Origin: Desulfamplus sp964425195 | GTDB taxonomy: Bacteria; Desulfobacterota; Desulfobacteria; Desulfobacterales; Desulfobacteraceae | Assembly: GCA_964425195.1 (NCBI GenBank) | Contig: CAYRLG010000001.1 | Location: forward strand, 174,977 to 238,976 | DNA length: 64,000 nt | Direction: 5' to 3' | The notes under the pieces: model-generated | Databases searched by the model: none | What the model saw: only the letters and a program-made list of their open reading frames with translations | Told to the model about the DNA's origin: nothing | Part shown: one piece after another, positions 25,345 to 33,478 of the stretch | Layout: every line of letters begins with the position of its first letter | Position numbering within the stretch: the first letter of the stretch is position 1 | Made by a program: the position numbers and the translations under genes

Positions 25345-26396
25345 AAAACAGCAAAATATTCATAGCAGGTGCAGGCGGAATGGTTGGAAGTGCAATTATC
25401 AGGAATCTCTTGAAAAAGGGCTTCAACAACCTTTTGGGAAGTTTTAACTCTCGTTCACCTAAAGCTGAAATGTTCAATCTTATCCCAAAATCGGAAAATA
25501 TGCCTCAAGATTTAATCCTTGTTCAGATTGATCTGACTAATCAAAATCAAGTAAACCGTTTTTTTGAAGAACATAAGCCTGATTATGTTTTTCTTGCTGC
25601 TGCAAAAGTTGGTGGAATTTATGCAAACAACACATTTCCAGCAGAATTTATACATGACAACCTTACTATTCAAACGAACATTATCCACTCAGCATATATA
25701 AATAAAGTCAAACGTTTACTCTTTCTTGGCTCATCCTGCATATATCCCAAACACGCACCCCAGCCTATGAAAGAGGAGCATCTTCTTACAGGTATTCTTG
25801 AGCCGACAAATGAACCTTATGCTATTGCAAAGATTGCAGGAATCAAGATGTGCGAATCTTACAACAGGCAATATGGAACAAGATTTATAGCTGTTATGCC
25901 TACAAATCTCTATGGACCAAATGACAATTTTAATTTAGAGACATCTCATGTTATTCCGGCTCTTATAAGAAAATTTCATGATGCAAAAATTGGGAATGCG
26001 TCAGAAGTAGTTGTCTGGGGGACAGGCTCTCCGAAAAGAGAATTTCTCCATGTCGATGATATGGCAGATGCATCAGTTTTTATTATGAACCTTGATGATT
26101 CAGTAATTGATGACCATTTTCTAAATTATCCCAAACCCTGTTTTGTTAATGTTGGCACTGGTGTTGATTGCACTATCAAAGAGATTGCGGAGACTATAAA
26201 AAATGTTGTTGGATATAATGGAAATTTGAGGTTCGATACTTCAAAGCCTGATGGAACTCCGCAAAAGTTGTTAGATATTTCACGACTTGAAACTCTTGGC
26301 TGGAAAGCAAAGATTCCTTTGAAAGGTGGAATTGAAGAGACTTATAATTGGTTTGTTAGGGAAAAAGATAGAACTGACGGCTTTGAGGGAAATTAA
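25338..26396 (+). CDS. fcl: GDP-L-fucose synthase (GDP-4-keto-6-deoxymannose epimerase/reductase)
   Basis: The 352-residue SDR enzyme converts the Gmd product to GDP-L-fucose with NADPH. Motifs: N-terminal GAGGMVGSAIIRNL, the catalytic Ser-Ser-Cys segment FLGSSCIYPKHAPQPMKEE, Tyr-x3-Lys in NEPYAIAKIAGIKMCESY near 161, and PTNLYGPNDNF. The VAAAKVGGIYANN segment (here LAAAKVGGIYANNT) is diagnostic. The start ATG lies inside a duplicated gmd tail. A moderate-length insertion around 35-55 (GSFNSRSPKAEMFN) is present. It is followed by a second DUF218 gene. Confidence 0.96.
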   Translation: MNKNSKIFIAGAGGMVGSAIIRNLLKKGFNNLLGSFNSRSPKAEMFNLIPKSENMPQDLILVQIDLTNQNQVNRFFEEHKPDYVFLAAAKVGGIYANNTFPAEFIHDNLTIQTNIIHSAYINKVKRLLFLGSSCIYPKHAPQPMKEEHLLTGILEPTNEPYAIAKIAGIKMCESYNRQYGTRFIAVMPTNLYGPNDNFNLETSHVIPALIRKFHDAKIGNASEVVVWGTGSPKREFLHVDDMADASVFIMNLDDSVIDDHFLNYPKPCFVNVGTGVDCTIKEIAETIKNVVGYNGNLRFDTSKPDGTPQKLLDISRLETLGWKAKIPLKGGIEETYNWFVREKDRTDGFEGN

Positions 26397-26448
26397 GACA
26401 GTCATAAATGTAAATATAGCACCAGAAAAATCAAAAAATGGAAAACAT

Positions 26449-27006
26449 ATGTTTTCCATAATGTCACTTTTAATTATTCTTGTTTCTTCTTCTGTTGTAG
26501 CGATTACTAATATTGATTATTGTGATGTACCTAATGATTCTGATGTTATTGTTCTGTTCATTGGTCCAGATTATCAGGAAAGACGAAGAGAAGCGTTGCA
26601 GCTTTTGGAAGAAGGGTATGCAAATATACTTTTTATCCCAGCACTTAACAAGCTGCTTACAAGCATTGACGGAAAAATAAAAGAAAGCCCATATAATGAG
26701 ATTTGTTTTGATCGAAAGATATATCCTGATTACTATGAAAACACACATGTTGAGATATTAGAAACAAAAAAAATGATGGAAAGAGAAAGATACACCTCTG
26801 CAATATTTGTCAGTGCACCTTACCACATGAAGCGGATTAGTATTATTGCTAAAAGGGTCTTTTGCAATAAGGAATATCAATTGAATTTTCGAGGAAGAAG
26901 CTATGTGCAACATAAAGAGTCTTTATTGCTTCTTAGTTGGTGTAAAGTGAAACATTTTTTTGAGGAATATTGCAAGATTGTCGGTTTTTATGTATCAAGC
27001 TTATGA
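26449..27006 (+). CDS. DUF218/YdcF-ElyC-like membrane-anchored protein (paralogue 2)
   Basis: From ATG 26449 the product is 185 residues; the frame is open to a GTG at 26326, but that overlaps fcl by 71 bp. One membrane helix (FSIMSLLIILVSSSVVAI) is followed by a DUF218-like domain with DVIVLFIGPDYQERRREAL, EEGYANILFIPAL and SAIFVSAPYHMKRISII. It aligns along its length with the protein at 22519 (shared YCD near the helix, NTHVEI/DTHIEV, FRGRSYV/FRGSRYV), so they are paralogues. The role is unknown beyond an envelope-associated guess. Confidence 0.75.
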   Translation: MFSIMSLLIILVSSSVVAITNIDYCDVPNDSDVIVLFIGPDYQERRREALQLLEEGYANILFIPALNKLLTSIDGKIKESPYNEICFDRKIYPDYYENTHVEILETKKMMERERYTSAIFVSAPYHMKRISIIAKRVFCNKEYQLNFRGRSYVQHKESLLLLSWCKVKHFFEEYCKIVGFYVSSL

Positions 27007-27103
27007 AATGAGTCTAAAGGTAAAAGCATCTTAAAAAGATTTATATAAAGTTTTTTGGATGCAATACGGTTCTATTTTTATCGAAATAAGTGAGGAGGGT
27101 ATC

Positions 27104-29419
27104 ATGAATACATTACAACAAATAGTTGTAGAAGAAAGCAATCAATATAACTTTTTAACAAAAGAAGATAAGGGAACAGACACAACTTTTAAGAAAAAAA
27201 ACGGTTTGGTTCTGTGGATAATATTTGCATTGATTTGCGGATTACAGTTTGTATTTTACAATGCTTTAGCTGCCAATGCTGAGACATTACTTAACGTCTC
27301 AACTGATGGTTTGATTAAACCTTCTACAACATCCAATGCCAGTAATATCAAGACTGACCCTAAAGTTTCGGCTGAGGGAGCAAACAAGGCTTCCGCAGTC
27401 GAAACTCTGCCTCAGGATTCTGAAAAAACAGAAATTATAAATTCCAATCTGATTAAAAATTCTGGCGATAACGGAAGCCTTGATGGCTGGGGTGCAAATT
27501 CAGGAATTACTTTAGCTGTTTCAACTAAGGAAACTGGTATCCTTGTATCTGGTACACAAGCTGATAATTGGCATTATGGAGCTATTAAACTTTCTGATTC
27601 AAAAATTGAACCTGGGGCACGATATATGCTTGAAGCATGGATAAATGTAGAGAGTGTTTCAGATAAAAACTTTCCACCATATTTAACTCTCTCTATTTTA
27701 AATGTTGATGGAACGTATAAAAATTATGATACAAGCAAAAGTCAGCTATTCAAAATTGGTACATGGCAAAAAATTTGGAGTGTATTTACCGTTGACTCTA
27801 ATGCAGGAAAGGGTGACGTCCTTTTAGAAAAAGGAACTAAAAGCTCACTTTCAATAAAACTCACATTAAAATCTGTATCGTTGACAAAGTTAGAAAAATA
27901 CCCGTACGACAATATAACGACGGTTAATACTGAAAATGTATTGCGTGTAATTCCAACATTCAACTGTTTAAGCATCTATTGGACTCCAAGTGAGCAAAGT
28001 GCCAACACTGCATCACTCTATTACAAAGAAAAAGATGAAGCGGAGTGGAGAAAAGCTCTTGACCCATGGTTTGATAAACGAAACATGGAATTCAGAGGCA
28101 GCATAGTGAATCTGAATTCAAATACGGAATACAAAATCAAATTGATTTCAAATACAGGCGTAGAAAAGGAAACTCAAGCAAAAACTTGGAATGAAAATTT
28201 TCAAGTTTCCAAGACAATTGAATTAACTAATGATCAAAATGAACCTTTGAACATCACTGAATCGGGTTTTCCAGAGGGTTATGTTTTGTATACATCTCCC
28301 CCCGGAAAACAGATAACAGTTGATGTTAATGGGATTTATGAGCATTCTGCTATAATTGGGGCGAGTTATGTTATTCTCAGAAATATTATTCTTAAGGGTG
28401 CAAAGACTCATGCAATTAAATTGTGGGCATGCAATGATGTTGTTATTGAAAATTGCGACATAAGCGACTGGGGGACAATTGAAGATGTTAAAACTGGGTG
28501 GGGAGAAAATATGAATTCTGGTATTTTTTCTCAATCTGATGATTTATATCGAATAATAATTCAAAACAATCAGATTCATCATCCCAGATCGGATTCTAAT
28601 AATTGGGATGAGTATTTTGAAAAATATAAATCATCTCACCCAAGGGGGCCACAAGGAATAAGTTTTATTGATTCTAAAGGTAATCATGTAATTCGTTATA
28701 ATAAAATATATTCTGATGATAGTCATTATTTTAATGATGCTATCGGAGGAGGAGAGAATTTCAGTAAAAAAGGATTTCCAAACAGTGATTCTGATATATA
28801 TGGCAACTCAATTGCTAATTGCTGGGATGATGGTATTGAATCAGAGGGGGCAAATAGAAACGTACGAATTTGGGACAATAAAATTGATAAAACCTTTGTA
28901 AAAATAGCATGTGCGCCAACTGCCATAGGTCCTCTTTACATTTGGCGGAATATTTCAGGCTATGCCCAAAAATCAAGTAAATGGGGAAGCGGAGGTTTTC
29001 TAAAAACAACAGCAGACCAAGGTGGTGGGATAATCTATGTATTTCACAATACAATTCTTCAACCACCACTTGGGCAAGATAAAACCGGATGCAACGTAGG
29101 GCTTGGACATGGGCCATCCATCCTAAATATTATGAGTAGGAATAATATTCTGTATTCAGACAGTGCTATTGTTGATAGAAAACCAACAGAAAGTCTCGGA
29201 GATTATGACTTTGATTTTTGCAGTGGGCAAATTCCGTTGTTACACAATATAGAACAAAATGGAATAAAAGGTGTACCAGAATTCCAGTCCATTGATGATA
29301 ATTTGAATTATAAACTTTCTCCAGGAAGTATGGCCTTAGATAAAGGGGTTTATATTCCTAACTTCAATGATGGCTATAAAGGTAATGCACCAGATATTGG
29401 AGCATTAGAGTTGCATTAG
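27104..29419 (+). CDS. Secreted right-handed beta-helix protein with carbohydrate-binding-like and FnIII-like domains
   Basis: From ATG 27104 (strong GGAGG) the product has 771 residues. An N-terminal cytoplasmic stretch of about 40 residues is followed by a signal-anchor helix (LVLWIIFALICGLQFVFYN) and a possible cleavage site ALAANA. Residues about 125-275 look like a jelly-roll carbohydrate-binding domain (NSGDNGSLDGWGANSG), about 285-370 like fibronectin type III (VLRVIPTFNCLSIYWTPSE), and about 375-770 form a parallel beta-helix with repeated short strands (VVIENCDIS, YRIIIQNNQI, HVIRYNKIY). Such proteins are polysaccharide lyases, epimerases or glycanases. Catalytic residues are not identifiable by eye. 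It probably acts on the locus's own polysaccharide. Confidence 0.75.
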   Translation: MNTLQQIVVEESNQYNFLTKEDKGTDTTFKKKNGLVLWIIFALICGLQFVFYNALAANAETLLNVSTDGLIKPSTTSNASNIKTDPKVSAEGANKASAVETLPQDSEKTEIINSNLIKNSGDNGSLDGWGANSGITLAVSTKETGILVSGTQADNWHYGAIKLSDSKIEPGARYMLEAWINVESVSDKNFPPYLTLSILNVDGTYKNYDTSKSQLFKIGTWQKIWSVFTVDSNAGKGDVLLEKGTKSSLSIKLTLKSVSLTKLEKYPYDNITTVNTENVLRVIPTFNCLSIYWTPSEQSANTASLYYKEKDEAEWRKALDPWFDKRNMEFRGSIVNLNSNTEYKIKLISNTGVEKETQAKTWNENFQVSKTIELTNDQNEPLNITESGFPEGYVLYTSPPGKQITVDVNGIYEHSAIIGASYVILRNIILKGAKTHAIKLWACNDVVIENCDISDWGTIEDVKTGWGENMNSGIFSQSDDLYRIIIQNNQIHHPRSDSNNWDEYFEKYKSSHPRGPQGISFIDSKGNHVIRYNKIYSDDSHYFNDAIGGGENFSKKGFPNSDSDIYGNSIANCWDDGIESEGANRNVRIWDNKIDKTFVKIACAPTAIGPLYIWRNISGYAQKSSKWGSGGFLKTTADQGGGIIYVFHNTILQPPLGQDKTGCNVGLGHGPSILNIMSRNNILYSDSAIVDRKPTESLGDYDFDFCSGQIPLLHNIEQNGIKGVPEFQSIDDNLNYKLSPGSMALDKGVYIPNFNDGYKGNAPDIGALELH

Positions 29420-29770
29420 GTTTATGTTTTAAATAAGGTAAATGGGACTTTTCAATGAATCAAAGTAATTCTGAATTAGATGTATAATCCTGTGTCAGCT
29501 ATCGAGCCTCATTTACATTTAAGTCGGGTATATTTTATTTAGTGGGTTGTGGGGGCTTTGGTCATTTTTGGTTTGTCCCTTTTGCCTCAGGCAGAGAGTG
29601 TAGTAGAGTTAGGCTCTGTCTGAAAAATGCGTTAAAATTACCTAAACAGTTTTGTCAATCACATTGTATTAAAATTATCTATGCTTGAATAGTGATATTA
29701 TAACATCATCCTACTTAGGATGTTTTTATGCAATGTTCGGGTAAATTCAAAGGAAGCTGGGTAGATTTTA
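29420..29770. other. 351-bp intergenic gap, no gene seen
   Basis: No credible coding frame. The middle is unusually G/T-rich (around 29540-29580) compared with the surroundings, and there is a hairpin with arms CAGGCAGAG and CTCTGTCTG (about 29588-29622). A terminator at 29707-29727 closes the gap before the flippase gene. The odd composition may reflect a degraded insertion, but no inverted repeats of a known element were recognised. Confidence 0.5.
29707..29727 (+). terminator. Short Rho-independent terminator upstream of the flippase gene
   Basis: CATCCT (29707-29712), loop ACTT, AGGATG (29717-29722) and five T residues. The stem is only 6 bp. It lies 280 bp after the beta-helix gene and 44 bp before the flippase start, and would separate the two transcription units or attenuate read-through. 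Confidence 0.55.
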
Positions 29771-31210
29771 TTGAATAAAAATAAAAAAAATTCGGGAATG
29801 ATTGTTGCTAAAAATACATTTTTCAATGCTTTATCTGGAATAAGTGTCCAAGCTCTTTCACTGATTACTGGTGTATTTATTGCTCGGACTTTTGGTCCCA
29901 ATGGCTATGGAGAACTTTCATTTTCACTCGTCTTGGTTGGCTATCTGATGATGGGAACAGATTTTGGCATTACTGCTATTGCTATTCGTAAAATCGCACA
30001 GGATAAACAAAATTCAGGTAATTACATTACTACATACTTGGCAGCAAGAGGGACGCTTTCTGTTATTGCCTATGCTGTTTTAATGCTAATAGTATTTTTT
30101 TCGGATTTTACAAAGACGCTTAATCTGCTGATAATGGCTTATGGGCTGATGATTTTTTCCAATATATGCAGTGTCTATTGGGTATTTAATGCTCATCAAA
30201 AAATGGAATACCAGAGCCTTTGTGAAATTGTGGAAAAACTTCTTTATGTCCTTTTTATTTTTGTAGGCTACTATTGCTTTAGGTCTATGTTAATCGTTCC
30301 CTTTTCTCAAGTTATTTCTCTATTGATTGCCAGTGTTTTGGGCTGGATAATTTTAAAAAAAAAATTTGTTAAATTTAATTTTGTGTTTGATAAAGTATTT
30401 TTTAAAGAATTATTTATTTATTCATGGCCGGTGGGATTAAGCAACGGTGCATCCAGAATTAATACTAATTTAGATACAATATTTATTCAATTATACCACG
30501 GCAGTGTTTTAACCGGAGAGTATAATGCAGCTTACAAATTGGTTGGATTAATCATTATTTTTGGGAATTTTTTTACCACGGCTTTATATCCACTTATTTG
30601 CGAAAAGGCAAGCAAGAGTGACGAGGAGATATCAAAGGTCTTGGCAACATCGACAACAATATTGATTTATGCTGTTATTCCGGTTGTTGTTATAATGATA
30701 ATGTTAAGCTCTAAACTGATTATTCTACTTTTTGGCGTTGAATATGTAAATGGTCATATTGCTCTGAAAATACTGGCTTCTTCTTCACTGTTTCTTCTAA
30801 TAAGCAGGTTGTTTGGAAATACTCTGTTGGCAATCAACAGGCAAAATTTATTTATGGTGATCATGCTGGTATCTGCTATGTTAAACGCAGCTATGAATTA
30901 TTTGTTTATTCCTCAATTTGGCATCTTGGGTGCAGCGTGTTCTACACTGATTACAGAATTAATGATTCTAAGTGTTTCCTATTATTTCATTAAAAAGCGT
31001 TATCCTATTCATGTAGGAAAACCTTTTTTACAATCAATAATAGCCGGCGTTGTTATGGTTTTATACTTATGGCTTTTTAAAGAATGGCATATCATTTTAC
31101 TTTTAATGACAGTACCTTTTTTTTACATTGGTGCACTCTATTTACTGGGAGTTATTCAGTATCAAGATGTTGCAGTTATTATGAAAAAAATAAAACAAAA
31201 ATACAGTTAG
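29771..31210 (+). CDS. wzx: Polysaccharide flippase (Wzx/MOP family)
   Basis: The 479-residue protein has about 12-14 membrane helices. The family pattern at the start is NTFFNALSGISVQALSLITGVFIARTFGPNGYGELSF split over helices 1-2, with the conserved FGPxxYG loop. It belongs to the MOP exporter superfamily that flips undecaprenyl-diphosphate-linked repeat units to the periplasm. The TTG at 29771 is used; an in-frame ATG at 29798 would shorten it by nine residues. It opens a run of tightly packed genes ending with the exosortase. Donor and acceptor specificity cannot be read from sequence. Confidence 0.93.
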   Translation: MNKNKKNSGMIVAKNTFFNALSGISVQALSLITGVFIARTFGPNGYGELSFSLVLVGYLMMGTDFGITAIAIRKIAQDKQNSGNYITTYLAARGTLSVIAYAVLMLIVFFSDFTKTLNLLIMAYGLMIFSNICSVYWVFNAHQKMEYQSLCEIVEKLLYVLFIFVGYYCFRSMLIVPFSQVISLLIASVLGWIILKKKFVKFNFVFDKVFFKELFIYSWPVGLSNGASRINTNLDTIFIQLYHGSVLTGEYNAAYKLVGLIIIFGNFFTTALYPLICEKASKSDEEISKVLATSTTILIYAVIPVVVIMIMLSSKLIILLFGVEYVNGHIALKILASSSLFLLISRLFGNTLLAINRQNLFMVIMLVSAMLNAAMNYLFIPQFGILGAACSTLITELMILSVSYYFIKKRYPIHVGKPFLQSIIAGVVMVLYLWLFKEWHIILLLMTVPFFYIGALYLLGVIQYQDVAVIMKKIKQKYS

Positions 31211-31225
31211 ATTGAGATCAATATT

Positions 31226-32365
31226 ATGAAAAAAATAATTATACATATATTTGGCGGTTCTCCTAAAAAAAAAGGTTCTATTGAAGAATATTATTTTGAA
31301 TTAACACGCCAATTAAACAATAAAGGATATAAAACAGTTTTTATTTTTGACCGTGAAATTACCCCTCAACTTGAATACCTTTACAACCAAATTAATGCGG
31401 AAATTATTATTTTACCAAATGTAAAGGGGCGTATTGATTTTCAGTTTATAAAATCATTCAGAACTTTGGTAAAAAAGTTAGACCCAGCAATTGTCAATGT
31501 TGTATTTGGAAATACAGGATTTAATGCTATTGTAGCATCTCATTTGGCGGGGATACATAATACTGTGTGGACAAGAGGTTCTTTCAATGAGTATGGTCCA
31601 TTTTACTGCAAGGTCTCTTTTTTTAAAAGAGTATGTTCAATTATCTTTTGCACAGGATTGTTGGCAAAAAGAATAATTGCTGTTTCAAAAGGTTTAAAAA
31701 AAGAAATGCTTATGTATTATTTACCTGACAGCAAAATCAAACAGATTTATCGTGGAATTAACCTTAAGAGATTCTCTCCTAAATTTGACTTCAATGTAAT
31801 TTACAATGAATTTGGTCTTAAAGAGGGAGACCGCGTTGCTTCTGTAGTTTCCCAAGCCCGTCCTGAAAAAGGGTTGGAATATTTGATAGAAGCTATACCT
31901 ATTATAACTAAAAAATACGATAACTTCAAACTTCTGATTATCGGAGGAGGTCCTTTGACAAATAGTTTGAAACAGTTATGTGCCCAACTGAATATTGAAA
32001 AAAATGTTGTGTTCTGTGGCGTAAGAAACGATGTTGAGCAAATAATGTCTATTTCAGAATTCTCTTTTTTACCATCGTTTACTGAAGGACTTCCTCTTGT
32101 GTCATTGGAGTCCATTGCTTCTGGAAAACCCGTTGTTGCAACCAATGTCGGTGGCATTCCAGAGGTAATTCAAAACGGAGTTACAGGCTTTTTAGTTCCT
32201 CCTAAAGATAGTTATGCATTAGCTGAAAAAGCTTTGCAATTACTATCAAACAAAGAATTGCTTATAAAAATGAAAAAATTCTGTATTGCAAAGGCAGCTC
32301 AATTTGATGTTAAACAAGGGGCTGCAAAAACAGTTGAGCTGTATGAGGAAATTATTAATGGCTGA
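31226..32365 (+). CDS. GT4-family glycosyltransferase
   Basis: The 379-residue GT-B fold enzyme has a C-terminal domain typical of GT4: VVSQARPEKGLEYLIEAIP, LLIIGGGPL and the donor-binding FTEGLPLVSLESIASGKPVV with Glu-x7-Glu. The N-terminal acceptor domain starts IIIHIFGGSPKKKGSIEEYY. It transfers a sugar from a nucleotide donor to a lipid-linked intermediate with retention of configuration. The donor is unknown; GDP-fucose, UDP-GalA and UDP-GlcA are all made by this locus. Its stop overlaps the next gene by 8 bp. Confidence 0.92.
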   Translation: MKKIIIHIFGGSPKKKGSIEEYYFELTRQLNNKGYKTVFIFDREITPQLEYLYNQINAEIIILPNVKGRIDFQFIKSFRTLVKKLDPAIVNVVFGNTGFNAIVASHLAGIHNTVWTRGSFNEYGPFYCKVSFFKRVCSIIFCTGLLAKRIIAVSKGLKKEMLMYYLPDSKIKQIYRGINLKRFSPKFDFNVIYNEFGLKEGDRVASVVSQARPEKGLEYLIEAIPIITKKYDNFKLLIIGGGPLTNSLKQLCAQLNIEKNVVFCGVRNDVEQIMSISEFSFLPSFTEGLPLVSLESIASGKPVVATNVGGIPEVIQNGVTGFLVPPKDSYALAEKALQLLSNKELLIKMKKFCIAKAAQFDVKQGAAKTVELYEEIING

Positions 32366-33476
32366 ATACAATATAGAAACAATACAAACTATGAATGATT
32401 TAATTCGTATTAGAGATGAATGGAATTGTTTGTGGGAGAAAAGTATTAATAAAACGCCTTATCAAAGATGGGAGTGGATATTCAAATGGATTGAAAGCAC
32501 AAAACAGCAGCATTTGATGTATATTGTAATAGTTAGACTTAAAAATGGTAAATTAATAGGTATTGCACCACTTACTTGTGCTCATAATTTTGTATTTAAG
32601 AATATTCATACATTTAGATTGATTGGGCAGGAGTCATCAATATATCCTGATTTTATCGTTAATAATAATATGGTTTCTGATGTTATTCAAATAGTTATAA
32701 ATTTTATTGAGTCAAAATATAAAAATATAGTTCTGGATTTTAAAATTTCTGAGCCATCTATAGCCAAAGAGGCAATAATTCTTTCTTTAAAAGAAAAATG
32801 GTATAATGTTGAAGACGAAAAATTTACAAATCGTCTAATCATTAACATTGGAACTAATTATGATAAATATCTTTATCGTATTAGTAAAAAAATGAGACAG
32901 AGCATTGGTAATCAAACAAGAAAATTATTAAGAATGTATGAAGTAGATTTTTTAGTTTGTAGTAATTTATCAAATCTTGAATGGGCAATGAAAAGATTAT
33001 TTTTTCTAAATTCACTTAAATGGGGCGGCAATCCAGAAAAAAGTCATTTGGCTGCACGTGAATGCTATAAAGAGCTTGCATTTAGAGGTGCGTCTAAAGT
33101 TTTTTTGTTAAAATGTGATGATAAGATAGTTGGAGGTCTAAGTGCTTATCTCATAGACCAAACAGTGTTTATTAATGTTGTAGGGTTTGATTATTCAATA
33201 GGCACATTTGATCTTGGCAAGATATTTTATTATTATATGTTTAACTGGGCCATTGATAATGGCTATCAATACATTGATTTTTCAAGTGGTGATCAAACAT
33301 ACAAGTATAGATATTCTCCTGATGTATTTCCTAAGAGCCATATAACTGCATGCAATAGTGTTAAAGCTTATTCTTTTTTTAGAAGAAGCCAATTTTTGCA
33401 TGAACAGAAAAAAAAAATAAAAGCGAAGATATGGCAGACATCCTTATTTAAAAAACTTTACAATTTATTACGATAA
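32358..33476 (+). CDS. GNAT-fold acyltransferase, CelD/FemAB-like
   Basis: ATG 32358 overlaps the stop of the preceding transferase; an earlier start lies inside that gene. The 372-residue protein has two GNAT-like halves as in CelD/BioF2-like proteins of exopolysaccharide loci: DEWNCLWEKSINKTPYQRWEW near the start and the acceptor-like segment KIVGGLSAYLIDQTVFINVVG, DLGKIFYYYMFNWAIDNGY, YIDFSSGDQTYKYRYSP near 280-340. These proteins are commonly found in exosortase/EPS clusters and are thought to acylate or aminoacylate sugars. The reaction here is unknown. Confidence 0.8.
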   Translation: MAEYNIETIQTMNDLIRIRDEWNCLWEKSINKTPYQRWEWIFKWIESTKQQHLMYIVIVRLKNGKLIGIAPLTCAHNFVFKNIHTFRLIGQESSIYPDFIVNNNMVSDVIQIVINFIESKYKNIVLDFKISEPSIAKEAIILSLKEKWYNVEDEKFTNRLIINIGTNYDKYLYRISKKMRQSIGNQTRKLLRMYEVDFLVCSNLSNLEWAMKRLFFLNSLKWGGNPEKSHLAARECYKELAFRGASKVFLLKCDDKIVGGLSAYLIDQTVFINVVGFDYSIGTFDLGKIFYYYMFNWAIDNGYQYIDFSSGDQTYKYRYSPDVFPKSHITACNSVKAYSFFRRSQFLHEQKKKIKAKIWQTSLFKKLYNLLR

Positions 33477-33478
33477 CG

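Noticed and set aside
29588..29622. Hairpin CAGGCAGAG/CTCTGTCTG as the end of an insertion sequence
   Set aside because: No transposase frame, no second terminal repeat and no target duplication were seen.
32286..32357. Longer start for the CelD/FemAB-like gene
   Set aside because: It would overlap the glycosyltransferase by 80 bp; ATG 32358 gives the common 8-bp overlap and a family-like N-terminus.
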